Position numbers and translations under genes: made by a program
Origin: Asterias amurensis
Taxonomy: Eukaryota > Echinodermata > Asteroidea > Forcipulatida > Asteriidae
Assembly (NCBI RefSeq): GCF_032118995.1
Contig: NC_092662.1
Span: forward strand, 14,521,701 to 14,585,700
Direction of reading: 5' to 3'
DNA length: 64,000 nt
In this document: in pieces, positions 1 to 17,817 of the stretch
Numbering within the stretch: the stretch's first letter is position 1
How the letters are laid out: each line of letters starts with the position of its first letter
The notes under the pieces: generated by a model
Database searches by the model: none
Told to the model about the DNA's origin: nothing
The model's input: only the letters and a program-made list of their open reading frames with translations

Positions 1-51
1 TTCAGATGTTACTCGTTAGATTTATTGTGTACATCTACATTTTTATAAGAG

Positions 52-130
52 GGCCGGCCTGTTAATCTGGATTTTGAAGTTTGTCGCTCAAATTTCGCTC
101 TAGTCCATTTTTCTTTGTTCAAAGCCAAAT
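52..130 (+). repeat. tRNA-like SINE remnant (S3 type)
   Basis: Decayed copy of the element seen whole at 30916-31025, recognised by GGCCTGTTAATCTGGA followed by a TCTTTGTTCAA tail. It lies in the WDR47 intron at the left edge. Confidence 0.4.
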
Positions 131-197
131 GGTTTCGGAACATGTAAGAATTAAAATAAAATAAAAACACTATTTGTTTTCACAATAACCTTTTCAG

Positions 198-7135
<6,938 letters not shown>

Positions 7136-7310
7136 GGTTAGGTTAGCAGCTTACCACTGGTATCCAACTCTAGTGCTGACCATGGGCACCGGTCTAAGGT
7201 TGGGTCACTGGTATCCATCACTAGTGCTGTATCAAACGGTTATGCTATGGGTACCTCTGTAAGGTTGGGTTAGTTGGTTACCACTGGTTTCCATCACTAG
7301 TAATGCTGAC

Positions 7311-7548
7311 CCGAGGGCCCAATTTCCGGGCTCTGCTTACCGCGAAATACTGCGCTTTCAAACACCATTCTCCGCTTACTGTGCAAGCACTGAATTTCTG
7401 CGCTTGCTGCGTTAGCGAAAAAAATAACTAAAGTAACTAAGCACAAATTCCGTGCTAACCATTGAAATATGCTTAACATAAGCGCACAATTCTTTGCTTC
7501 CGTTAGCGCCGATTCTTTGCTAGCAGTAGCCTAGAAAATGGGCTTGGA
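7311..7548. mobile_element. C-family element, degenerate
   Basis: Begins AGGGCCCAATTTCCGGGCTC and ends near GAAAATGGGCTTGG, with internal GCTTACYGY / GCTTAGC words typical of the GGGCCCAATTTCATAGAGC family. It lies in the presumed 3' UTR or flank of WDR47. Confidence 0.55.
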
Positions 7549-8349
7549 TAGTTACACTATGGGCACTGCTTTAACTCAGGTTGGGTTATAGTCGGTTACC
7601 ACTGGCTTTGTTCTCCGTGTCTGTGAAGTCTTGTAGTGAAATTGTACAGTAGTAGTGTATAATTTATTAGCTTTGATGTACAGATGGACATGGACTACTG
7701 CCTGCTGTAGATTGGGGGTATTCAATGCATGTGCAATATTTCCAAGAGACAAAGAGAAGTGTCATTAATGGTAGAGTAGAGTTCACTCCTTTTTAGCCCA
7801 GCCCCCTTCTAAACAATAAGGTTTATCGCGATTCAGAACCGCAATGCTTTGTGGGAAGGCATAGGGGGCAGTTTGCTATGCGGTGTATGTTTTCATGCAC
7901 GACTCACTCACGCATTGCCTATATCTTTGTGTGTGTTCAACAGCGTCCTCTCTTGATATTTTTCTATTCGCGATAAACCTTATGGTGGGAGGTTTTTTGG
8001 CACTGAGTGTTCGTACACTATGTCTGCATACGGTGATTACTTTGCCAAACAAATAATGAAGTTTTACTTTTAATAAATATAGGAAGATAATACTCTGGTA
8101 GTTAATCTCTTAAGCCTCATTTGGGTAAAGTGAATTTGGTAAAGCACTTTTGGTTAAGCGCTTTGTTAAAGACAAACATGGCTGAAGAAAGTTGAAGGAA
8201 TGTTGGCATCTTTTAAGGCCTCAAACCTAATCAAACTCTCCCAAGATTGCTTTAAATGTTAGTGTCTAGTATTGTGGACATAATGATTAAACCTTGGGTA
8301 TACATTAAGCAATGTGAGTTTAATGTGTTAGTGTTAATAGTTATAACCC

Positions 8350-8535
8350 TGGGCCAAATTTCATAGAGCTGCTTAGTGTGCATACTGTACGACTTCCATT
8401 TCATAGCACTGCTAACCGTAAGCACACGAAAAGGCATGCTAACCGTAGCATGCTTACCGTATGTAAATTGTGCTGTTAACCTGTGAAATACGAAACTTTA
8501 CGTACCGTTAAGCAGCGCTAAGATTTCTTACTATA
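8350..8535. mobile_element. C-family element, second degenerate copy
   Basis: GGGCCAAATTTCATAGAGCT at the left, repeated GCTAACCGTAAGCA words inside, GCAGCGCTAAG at the right. No clear target duplication. Confidence 0.5.
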
Positions 8536-8677
8536 TAATCTACCTCTCTTCATGTATTTGTGTGTGCACCCGATCAAAGATTTCATTTTTGTAGTTATCT
8601 TGTAAGATGCATGTTTGATGTTGTTATGTATTAACAGTACACACTGTGGGTTAATATGACAGAATAACTTGACTTAT

Positions 8678-9316
8678 AGGCACCGGACACTGTTGGTTAT
8701 TACTCAAAATAACTGTTAGTATAAAAACTGAAATGGTAACAAGCAAAGGAGAGCTGTTGATAGTATAAAACATCAGAGAAACAGCTCCCTCTGAAGTAAC
8801 ATAGTTTTTGAGAAAGAGGGAATTTCTCGTTCAAATACAGCCTGCTCAAATACTAATACTTCAGGCCTGAAGCCTTTATTAGGCATCTGAACGCACACAA
8901 AGTTTTGCAACAAGGTTTTTATGCAAGTCGCCTGAAGGCCACTTAAAGGTGTGGGCTACAATAATTTTTTCCAAAGGCCATTGCCACCTACTCCTAGGGC
9001 TGAAACAGGGTTACCCCTTTTACAGTCCATACCGATGTAGGCTTGGGTATCATCAATTCGAAGCCTGGCGGGTAGAGCAGAAAGCACTAATCCCCAATTT
9101 TACGTAGCAAGTGTCACGACCGGGATCCGGACCCCTCCCTGCTGATCAAACATCAGAGCTGGAATCCGGTGCTCTTAACCGCTCCGCCATGACACTACAA
9201 CTTCAAATGACCAATTGAGCCCAAATTTTCAGCCCAAAATTTATGCATATGTTGGGATACACCAAGTGAGAGTACTGGTCTTTGCAATTATCAGATGTGT
9301 CCTCTATCCAGTGCTA
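8678..9316 (-). mobile_element. A-family MITE interrupted by a SINE
   Basis: Left half 8678-8928, right half from about 9197 to 9316, with a minus-strand SINE between. TTAA is kept at the right edge (about 9317-9320); the left edge reads TTAT. Lacks the usual central hairpin and instead has TTCAGGCCTGAAG. Confidence 0.75.
8932..9196 (-). repeat. tRNA-derived SINE, body type b, nested
   Basis: Minus-strand copy; the head reads GTGTCATGGCGGAGCGGTTA with B-box GGTCCGGATCCC, and the body has GATACCCAAGCCTACATC and CCTGTTTCAGCCCTAGG. It inserted into an A-family MITE, so it is younger than that copy. Confidence 0.8.
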
Positions 9317-9805
9317 TTAAGGGTTTATTTATTTATTTTATAGTTTTGTGTCTAGACTACAGTATGCCGCATGCAGAATAGGAAGTTCCTTTGTGAGTGA
9401 AAATACTTGATCTATTATTTCTTATGATTTGGACATTAAGACTGGCATTATTTTCTCGAATTTGAAATATTTATTTTTTCCCCTTTAAACCTTACCTTAC
9501 ATTTGAAATATGTATGGAAATTTAATTTCAATCTTTTTGCTAGCTTTGTTTTAAAGTTGTAAATTTTGTTTCTTTTATCATATTTGTACATAACTTAAAA
9601 GCTTACTTTTGCTTTGACTAAACTGCTAAGGTCTTGAACAATTGGGATTTGATATACTTAACACTTTAAGCACTGAGTATAAAGCACTTATATCTTTGTA
9701 TGGTTAAAACGAAACAATACAATATACTTAAGTAAATATAATTGTTGTTGATTATTTTTCTGGTGACCTTACTACTACTAACAAAAAACATCGGAGTCCA
9801 GCTAT

Positions 9806-10376
9806 CTGTGCCCAATTTCATAAAGCCTATAAACACAAAAACTGCTTAGCATAGAATAGTATTGCTTAGCAGAAACAAGTTTACCAGCCCAAATTACATT
9901 AAGTTTGTATAGTTGTAGCTGGTACCCAACTCAATTTAGCAAAAATAAATTGTCAAGCAGTATTTTCTGCTTAAAGAAAATGGACACTATTGGTTATTGT
10001 CAAAGACCAGTCTTCCCACTTGGTGTATCTCAACATATACATAAAATAACAAACCTGTGAAAATTTGAGCTTTATTTGTCGTCGCAGTTGCGAGATAACT
10101 ATGAAAGAAAAAAACACCCTTGTCACAAAGTTGTGTGCTTTCAGATGCTTGATTTCGAGACCTCAGTATCTTAACTTGAGGTCTCGAAATCAAATTGGTG
10201 GAGAATTACTTCTTTCTCAAAAACTACGTCACTTCAGAGGGAGCCGTTTCTCACAATGTTTTATACCATCAACCTCTACGCATTACTCGTTACCAAGTAA
10301 GGTTTATGCTGTTAATTATTTTGAGTAATTACCAGTAGTGTCCACTGCCGTTAACAACTTTATGAAATTGTGCCAA
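9806..10376. mobile_element. C-family element hosting an A-family MITE
   Basis: Left part 9806-9974 begins GTGCCCAATTTCATAAAGC; right part 10351-10376 reads AACTTTATGAAATTGTGCC. The A element sits at a TTAA inside the terminal repeat of this element. Confidence 0.8.
9975..10350 (+). mobile_element. A-family MITE nested in a C-family element
   Basis: 376 bp with TTAA at 9971-9974 and 10351-10354. Its host reads CTGC-TTAA-CAACTTTATGAA when the insert and one TTAA are removed, matching CTGCTTAA-type words in sister C elements. Confidence 0.9.
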
Positions 10377-10629
10377 GGTTGCTTGATACAGAAGGCCTCT
10401 ATGTATGCATATTTTAACTAGAACAAAACATAATAATAATAAACTAATGTTATAGTGGCTTTTTATACAACGCTCAAATCTGTCACTCGGTGTTGCATAT
10501 GGCGCTCCAGTATTTTTATCTGAACGATATACGAAGCTATGTTTTCTGTACGAGACTAGTATTTATGAGACAAACTACTTCACATAGCACCATGTTATGG
10601 TTAATAAGGTGCCATGACACAATTTGCAG

Positions 10630-10812
10630 CCAATCAAACCAGGAACCGTGATTTGGAACAATCTGCCAACTGCCATCAGGGAATCTAATACTCTATCTGC
10701 TTTTCGTAAAGTCCTCAAGCCTCACCTTTTTCCAAGTTAATTTCTTTCTAGTGCGCTATGATCTTGATAGAATAGCGCCTTATAAATTTTAATTGTTATG
10801 TTATGTTATGTT
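10630..10812 (+). mobile_element. LINE 3' end fragment
   Basis: Encodes WNNLPTAIRESNTLSAFRK followed by VLKPHLFPS and a stop, the C-terminal motif of non-LTR reverse transcriptases (W-N-x-L-P...F-K-x-x-L-K). A short 3' UTR follows and ends in repeated GTTAT at about 10795-10812. Heavily 5'-truncated. Confidence 0.75.
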
Positions 10813-10814
10813 CA

Positions 10815-11417
10815 GAACAATGGGGGCCAACCACTTTTCTTTTTCGATAAGTACACTGGGTTCTTTTACATTAATATTCAACACACAAGACCTATGTCTT
10901 TACTTCCCATCCGAAGGCCGCAGCAACAATGGTCAAGTGTCTTGCTTAAAGCCATTATACACTTTCGGTAAACAGTATTGTCCAAGTCCAACACTTCGTG
11001 TATCACAACTTATATATAACATAACAATCCTGTGGAAATTTAGGCTCAATCGGACATCGGAGTCGGGAGAAAATAACGGGAAAACCCACTCCTGTTTTCG
11101 CGCGTTTCGCCGTGTCATGACATGTGTTTATAACAAATCCATAATTCTCGCTAACGAGAATTTATATTGTTTTACCGTTTTCTCAAAAAGTAAAGCATTT
11201 CATGGACTAATATTTCAAGAGAAGTCTTTCACCATTACCTTATGTAAACCCTGTAAATTATTTGTAAATCTGTGAACTTTTTTTTTTTTTTTCTGTACCG
11301 AAAGGGTCCAATGGCTTTAAGGACACAAGTGTCATGACTGGGATTCGAACCCACACTCTGCTGATCAGAAGCACCGGAGCTTGAGTTCGGTGCTCTTATC
11401 CACTCGGCCACAACATG
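10815..11417 (-). repeat. tRNA-derived SINE, body type c, split by a MITE
   Basis: The head on the minus strand has GTGGCCGAGTGGATAAGAGC and B-box GGGTTCGAATCCC (11332-11417). Body c (GGCCTTCGGATGGGA, AAAAGAACCCAGTG) continues beyond the inserted D element down to about 10815. Confidence 0.8.
10950..11316 (+). mobile_element. D-family inverted-repeat element nested in a SINE
   Basis: 367 bp between TTAA at 10946-10949 and 11317-11320. Ends AGCCATTATACACTTTCGGT and TACCGAAAGGGTCCAATGGCT. Contains CGCGTTTCGCCGTGTCATGA and CTCGCTAACGAGAATT. It shares GTGGAAATTTAGGCTCAATC-like words with the A family. Confidence 0.82.
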
Positions 11418-12032
11418 CTTAGCATAAATGAGACGAGCCATAGTACCAATTTAAATTACCAACATACTTGTTTATTGACATAAACTGAAGAATGTAGCAA
11501 AATGATTAAAAATACCAAGAGGACTTTCATTCTGAAATTACCCTGTTAATAATGAACCCTTAAAATAATATACTGTTGGTACTAAGTATCAACGTAGAAT
11601 ATAAGACAATCTCAGATTGATTTTTTCAAATTCACGTTTGGTTGTATGATTGGCAAGAAAAGATAACCTTCCGATTCACACTGTAAATACATTATCTCTT
11701 TAAAAAATGTTAATATTATTGCAAACATAATTTATTTTATTTTTTTCTTGTATAAATGAAAATGAATTGAAAGTAAGATGTAATACAAATTATTGTGGTT
11801 AATGACACGAAATTTCTTTGGCAAAGTCTGCAATGAGCATTATTAAATAAGTTGACAGCATAAAAAATTACAAGCAAAATATTAGTGTACGTAAGAAGTG
11901 TGTAGTCATTGTGATACGGCTGTACAAAATTGTCCAATCAACAGCTGTTATTTAAATTACTCAATGACCAATCAGGGCCATATTTCATGTGCTGCTTATG
12001 GGTAGTAGGAAAATTGTGTATGTCGCTTTCAA

Positions 12033-12389
12033 AGGAACACGTTGCCTTGGATCAGTCGAGTTGGTCTTTGAATAGCGTTTGTAACCATTTGTTATAAAAT
12101 GCATATGGGTAGAAAGATGTTTTAAAAGTAGTATACAATGATCCACACAAACATGCCTCAAAATTGCACGGTTTTCCTTTTACCTTGTCGACTAACACGG
12201 TCGGCCATTTATGGAAATGGCCGACCGTGTTAAGTTCGCAAAGTAAAAGGAAAACCAATTTTGAGGCAAGTTTGTGTGGATCATTGTATTCTACTTTTAA
12301 AAAATCTTTCCGACCATATGCATTTTTATAACAAACGGGCAAAATGCTTTTTATGGACCAACTCGTCCGATCTAAGGCAACCTGTTCCT
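12033..12389 (+). mobile_element. B-family MITE, intergenic
   Basis: 357 bp; right TTAA 12390-12393, left site mutated to TCAA. Central hairpin GGTCGGCCATTTATG with a short loop. Open frames through it are not genes. Confidence 0.82.
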
Positions 12390-13269
12390 TTAAGCGCATT
12401 TGACTGGATAGCAAGTTAATTTTATTGGTGAGTTGGCTTCGACTTACTGTCAATATAAATGGTTGTGCTAGGCAGTACCATGGAATAGTGTCAACTTGAA
12501 AGTCAAAGTGCACTCCCTCCTTACAGGCCCTGAACTGCGCTCTTGAAGGGGCACGGAAATTGTACATTTATATTGGAACTTTACCAAGGGCACCATGGCA
12601 AAAGCACAGGGCACCACAGGTGCCGTTGGTTAATTTGAGGCAGGCCATACCAGTATGTGTTTTCCTGTCAGTTTTAATGCATTTATTACTTCAGTTTACA
12701 GTAAAATGTGGGTATAAATGTATGTATCGCACAATACATTTGTCTTTGTGCCAAACGTGTTAAAACAATTCAGGTAGTAGGCCTACAACCCCTGAATCAT
12801 AATATTATTAAATAGATGTTAAATTTGCAGCACTGGGATAATAATATAATAATAATAATATTGATGTTAAAATGTTGAGAATACATTTGTTCCACAATCC
12901 AGTACAAAATCAATTGAAGACAAATAAATGCAGCAAATAAATGGAAAAATCTTTGGCAGATGATTAAAGTAATTGTTCTTTGTGTGATTTTATCTTTCTT
13001 CAGAATTATCTGATTAAAGTTGAGGGTCCGTCTTCAAAACATTGTTTATCCTTTTTGATTACTGCCATCCACTGAGTTGCAGTTAAATCTACGCTGTCTC
13101 GTTGGAAAATCTGTTTTACTTAATTTCTGAGAGAAACTACTTCATGGACTAAGTAGAAAAAGTATGGGATTTGAGGTATTAGATGATGAGGTAATAATGT
13201 ATATATACTATTATTATTTGGTTTGTGGTAACACCATGTGTATCTAATTGCTGGGTAGATAAAAACTTA

Positions 13270-13840
13270 TGACATTTTATTGTGCATTCATAAATACCTC
13301 GGACAGTTTCGCTATTCCTATTGGAGGAGAGCGCGTCACGTGGGTGTGTATAAACCTTTGTTTATGACCGGTAAGAAGTGTTAATTCATGGGCGTGACAC
13401 GCGACCTTGCACCTGTTCCTATAAGACAGTTTCTTCATTCCTGTTGGTCGAGAGCAACGGCTGAAACAGTTGCCACATCACGCGATACGCGCGACGCGCA
13501 CAGCATTCCCTTATAAGGAGTTGTTTACCCGAGGGTTGCAGAGGGCTTTACCATTTCATAGCCGGAGGGGTGTTGTGTTTAAAGAAATCATTTAACAGTT
13601 ATAACTTTTGCATTCATTTAAATTTTTGACCAAAAAGTGATGATGTTTTTGACTGAAAAGGTATTCATGAATGGGAATCAAAGTGTGTTGAATCGATTTT
13701 CAACTAGTAGTTTAAACCTGCCGAGGCCTGGTTCTTTATAATTTACCTCGACTTAGGCACGGTAAAATTATCAAGAACCAGGCCTCGTTGGGATTAAACC
13801 ACTAGTTGAAAACCTCTTCACTACAAATTGATTCCCTTAT
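13270..13840. mobile_element. Unclassified inverted-repeat composite
   Basis: Left end ATAAATACCTCGGACAGTTT plus TTCCTATTGGAGGAGAGCGC; right end an imperfect hairpin (13700-13820) built on GAACCAGGCCTCG. Shorter copies that join both parts occur at 21560-21750 and, left part only, at 54655-54725. No coding capacity. Confidence 0.6.
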
Positions 13841-13929
13841 TTAATATATATTCTACAACCCCTTAGTAGATGTTGGGGGGAATTAGGAAGACTTTCTCTT
13901 ACTGAAGAGTAGATAAATGCAATTCTAAC

Positions 13930-14690
13930 AAGAATTGTCCTGCTTATTAACTACTACCTGGGCGAAAGGTAGAAGATCAGCCGGGACTAGGTACTACTCT
14001 CACTTCGTGGATCGAGGGGACTAATCATTATTAAAGTCACCTGGAAATAGATTTGTTTTCCTTTCAAACATAAGAGTATATGCTTACGAACAATAAAACA
14101 ATTTTTTTAGTAATTGTTTGTCACGATTTATATGTTTAAACAATATATAAAGTTGTTTGGGGGCTGACTCCGCCTACCCCTTTTGTGACGTCAATCGAGG
14201 CAGACTTTGCTTGCAATGCGTATAGTAAACACACCTGCAAAGTACATTTTTACGTCCAAGTCGTGAGTTGGTACATTTCAAAAAGTGTTTTTCTGCATTC
14301 AGCAGCAATACACCTGGTCGGCATTGCCGGAAAAAAACAAACTTTTTTTTGTGAAACGTACAAACTCACAACTTGGCCCGTACATGTACTTTGCAATTGT
14401 GTTTACTCTACGCATTACAGGCAAAGTCTGCCTCGATTGACGTCACGAACAGCGCCCTCTCGGGTCGGGGTTTACTCTTAAATTTGTAAATAACATAAGA
14501 ACTGATTTTTTAAAACCTTAGTTAACTGTTTATTCACATTCCACAACACATATATTAGTGACAAAAGCTTTATTTTGAAAAAATACCACTTCCAGGTGAC
14601 TTTAACTTCACTACCGTGGAGTGAGTTCTTTATTGGTCTCAACATTTTGACTAGCTTGCTCTAGTCATCACCAGGAGATTGTAGAACAAA
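13930..14690 (+). mobile_element. H-family element split by the I element
   Basis: Left part ends GGATCGAGGGGACTAATCA; right part begins CTTCACTACCGTGGAGTGAG and continues with GACTAGCTTGCTCTAGTCAT. Uninterrupted copies lie near 41936-42060, with fragments at 46290-46375 and 53935-54060. Confidence 0.72.
14035..14601. mobile_element. I-family inverted-repeat element with inner hairpin
   Basis: 567 bp with TTAA at 14031-14034 and 14602-14605. Outer ends AGTCACCTGGAAATAGATTT and AAATACCACTTCCAGGTGACT. Inside, 14186-14451 is a second inverted repeat with arms of about 85 bp carrying GTGACGTCAATCGAGGCAGA, including a TGACGTCA CRE-like palindrome in each arm. Confidence 0.85.
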
Positions 14691-14783
14691 AATCAAGACA
14701 AGTCCTCAAAAGAACATAATCCACCCAGCAAGTAGACATACACATGATGTGACCACAAACCAAATGTACAAGAACAATAAGAG

Positions 14784-14789
14784 TTTATT
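14784..14789 (-). terminator. ENDOG polyadenylation signal AATAAA
   Basis: On the minus strand AATAAA begins nine bases after the ENDOG stop codon, which implies a very short 3' UTR. It lies just beyond the repeats that fill 13930-14700, so the gene end seems to have stayed compact. Confidence 0.55.
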
Positions 14790-14797
14790 TTCTTCTT

Positions 14798-16988
14798 TCA
14801 TAATGGAGCATTAACACTTCGTAAGGCGTTCTTTGGCAAACGTTCAAACAATAAAATACCAGCCGCTCGTTCAATAACATCAACTGGAACAAGAAACCTT
14901 TCAAGATGAGTCTCGTCTGGAATGGCTGAGTTCGGAATAATAAAAGCTCTCAAATCAAAGAGTTGTGTAGACGTCTCACCAACAATGATCTTGAAGAAAT
15001 GTGTTGGGACTGCCACCGAGTTCCCAATGACTTCATACTTGACGAACGTTCTCTGTTGTTCTTTGCTGTAAAAAAAACAAAAAAAAAACAATACAATTAG
15101 ATTTACCCTCACACCAATGTGTGTTAAGCACTGTACACACGGTACTTTCCCAAGTTCTTTGAAAAAAATCTACAAGCAAATCACTCTGGTGAAATTTGAA
15201 CCCATGACCTTTGCATTGCTAGCGCAGATAGAGACAGTTCCAATCAGATGTGTTAGCAGCAGATATGCAAAGATTTAAAAGATTATGGGTTTTTTTGCAT
15301 CGGGGTATAGAATGTTTTTACCCTTACCTCAAGATTTGTGGGGGGAAAATTTCAGAATTTGGGAAAGTACTGAGAGCTTTTAAAATACACTATTAAAATG
15401 AAATGATAATAAAATAAAATGATGCTTTGTTGAAATAAATTTATAAAGAAAATATATGTTAAGTTTCTAAATACCATGTCAGTCAGTACATTTGGCATAT
15501 AACAGCCTGAAACTTCATTTTTGTAAAGTGCACTTCCATCGTAAATACTTAAAGTCTTAGGGAAACTTTTGAAGGGGCACCAAGGCCAAGACCAGGGGCA
15601 ACAGAAGTCATAGCCTTTCTGGCCTCTGTGAAATTGGAGACTTTGGGGCGCTAGGTGGCAGCAGACTTACCAGGTAAATTTCCATTGTTTATGTAGTTCT
15701 GAGCGTGCGCACATGACCGAGAACAATGGATTTTACCTGGTAAATCTGTCTGCTGCCACCAAGCGTCCCAAAAGTCTCCCATTCTAAATTCAAGGCCTGC
15801 CTTTATAACGTTTTCAATATACTTACTATGGCAAATAAAGTGGTCCGGTACAAACATAAACTTTGGCATACTTCTTTGTTAACGTACGAACATACTTCTC
15901 CAACTCATTCCAAATACCACGGTTGAAACCTTCCCCAATCTGTGAAAAAAAAAAAAAATAGACCGATAGTTTGATTTTTCTGTCAAAGGAACTTTGCAAA
16001 CTCCAACCGGGGGATGAAATCTCCAAGCTGAGCAGGCCAATCTCTACACCTACATCAATGCCGGTACTCGTCCACGCCTTTCAGCAACTAAACACATCTC
16101 TCACATTCAAACATTGGTTTAACGTCTGATTAAGAGTTGCACAAATCAAGAAATTATGTTTCAGTAACGGCACGACAATACTTTTTCTAGTAATTGTGAA
16201 ATTAGCTGTTAGCTTGGTAGGATTGGAACCCACAACCTTCTGATTGCAAGTCCTGCAGCCTAGCCACTGGACAAGTTTGTTTTTTACAATTTAAAAGAAA
16301 ACACCGAAACTTGCATTGAAGGAAAAGGTTAGATAGCTTAAAGATGTTCAGTTTATGAACTAAACATGTGAAGGCTCATCAATGCTTAGTATTTGTTCTA
16401 ATTTAAAAATAAATCAATATTTTTCAACTTATCTTCAATTGTAAAAAAAAAAACATGACGAAAAAATACATTTACCTGTGGACTGACATTACTCAACAGA
16501 AAAGTTTGCTGCATGACCCCATCTGACCTCCTGTGATTGGCCGCTGCAGCCATGTGACCTCTATCATAACCACTCCCTCGATAATCCTCATTGGTCGATT
16601 GGAAGAACGGATGTACCAATTGGTCGATTTCAAACTGGCAATTAGTTCTTGTAATCGCATCATTATACTTAACGTCTTCTCGGGTGAGACATTCAAAGAC
16701 CCATTTGGGATTCCTCATTCGACAATCGTAAGACAAGACGTAGTTGTCGTGCGTTCGGACTTCATCGTAACCGGGGAAACCAAACTTCATGATTTCCCCA
16801 GAGCGATTTGGAGGTCCTGGTGTTGGGAGCTGTTTCTTTGCGGTAGCTGCATGTGTGAATATCGACCATCGAGACTGTACGATATCATCACATGATGGTC
16901 TTTCAATCCTTCTCTGATGATATGAACCAAGAAGTCCTCCAACGCCAAGAGACACACAAGAAATTAACGGCCAAATAATTCTTTTCAT
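14798..16988 (-). CDS. ENDOG: Endonuclease G, mitochondrial
   Basis: Sugar-nonspecific nuclease of the beta-beta-alpha-metal (DNA/RNA non-specific endonuclease) family. It resides in the mitochondrial intermembrane space and degrades DNA after release. Exons, 5' to 3' on the minus strand: 16988-16476, 15939-15827, 15065-14798, giving 297 aa, the length I recall for human EndoG. The N-terminus (residues 1-23) is a hydrophobic targeting/anchor segment. The active-site motif DRGHMAAAANHR carries the general-base His at about residue 145. The Mg-binding Asn region is FNRGIWNELEKY, followed by VYVCTGPLYLP and VAVPTHFFK. DRGH, rather than the SRGH of EXOG, and the NDEDYRGSG-like context favour ENDOG over EXOG. 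The start was chosen as the first Met before the hydrophobic segment. The gene converges with WDR47 and is head-to-head with CRYZ. Confidence 0.95.
15110..15260 (-). repeat. S2-type SINE in ENDOG intron 2
   Basis: CACCAATGTGTGTTAAGCAC then GAACCCATGACCTTTGCA; minus-strand tRNA-like head, tail pointing toward ENDOG exon 3. Confidence 0.55.
15636..15779. mobile_element. L-family hairpin MITE in ENDOG intron 2
   Basis: Arms of about 60 bp: GGAGACTTTGGGGCGCTAGG left, its partner CCAAGCGTCCCAAAAGTCTCC right, followed inward by GGTGGCAGCAGACTTACC and its complement. The small loop holds TGCGCACA. Confidence 0.75.
16140..16290 (-). repeat. tRNA-like SINE fragment in ENDOG intron 1
   Basis: On the minus strand GGCTAGGCTGCAGGACTTGC then GGTTGTGGGTTCCAATCC resembles a tRNA T-arm. 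No matched acceptor stem, so it is a retroposon remnant, not a tRNA gene. Confidence 0.4.
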
Positions 16989-17817
16989 GATGATCTAAAT
17001 ACAAAATGAGAAAACAGTATTTTGATTTTTTTTTTTAAATGCCTAAAATTGCACAGTATTTAATAAGCGAAGGGAGTCTAGCATTGGGCAGCACTTTTAT
17101 GGGATATAAGAAATTGATCTGCTATTGGTTAAATCTTGCATAAATTTCAAACACACATTATTTTAACGGGAACACTATATGAATATGTATGCCTACTCAT
17201 GGAGGAACCTCCGAACCTCCATGGCCTACTGTAGTACAGTCGGTTATTATAATATCTGTCTGGCAACTGTGGACTTTTTTTAGTTGGCTCACATGCATAA
17301 ACCATTGGTGCTGCTGGATGCCCCAGGCAGATTAACTGCTCATCATATTAAAAAAAAAAACATTAATTTTCAACATGATCTATTAACACACACTGAACTC
17401 TGAAGTGGACTTGAAAAGTCAAGAATTAAGCCACAGCTCAGCTGTTTTTTTTTTTTTTTTTTTTAATAAATTAAGATTTGTGTTTCCAAAATGTATACTG
17501 TTTAAATATTTCTAAAAAGTTACAAAATTAGAGCACTTACATTAACTTTAGTAGGGTAGGTTCCCTATGAATCATGAATGAAGGAACATAGATTGGAGGA
17601 TGATGGTTGACTTCCGAATTTGGGGCTGTTTTTCGGGGTTTTCCCTGACAGCAGAGCTAGTTTGGGGAAATACTTGCAGACTGCGGCCACTGGAGGGCGC
17701 TACATCTGTTGAATGGTCCAGTCGTCACGTACTCTTGGACCATCTTGGCGATCGAGTGTCCAGCCAAACAGCCGAATGTCGTCTGCCAGTAAAGCGAAAA
17801 TTGTTTTAGCAAACATC
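16989..17817. promoter_or_regulatory. Shared 5' region between ENDOG and CRYZ
   Basis: About 830 bp separate the start codons of two divergent genes. I see no TATA box in a convincing place and no repeat family from elsewhere in the window. There is a poly-T tract near 17443-17464. An upstream ATG at 17713 is in frame with the CRYZ start at 17818 with no stop between, so a 35-residue N-terminal extension of CRYZ is possible. A bidirectional promoter is inferred from geometry only. Confidence 0.4.

Larger units (their letters stand above)
7136..14797. other. Intergenic stretch between WDR47 and ENDOG
   Basis: No gene found. The first part is presumably the WDR47 3' UTR; a possible AATAAA lies at 8072-8077. 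The rest is mostly repeats, listed separately. The remaining unexplained pieces (about 7560-8340, 9320-9800, 11430-11990, 12400-13200) are AT-rich with no convincing reading frame. Confidence 0.6.

Noticed and set aside
10793-11275. 160-codon plus-strand frame
   Set aside because: Covers a LINE tail, a SINE body and a D element; the composition changes at each element border.
12052-12567. 171-codon minus-strand frame
   Set aside because: It runs through a B-family MITE and unrelated flank; other B copies give similar frames by chance.
16476-16988. EXOG as identity of the nuclease gene
   Set aside because: The active site reads DRGH and the flanking residues and 297-aa length match EndoG; EXOG has SRGH and a longer C-terminus.
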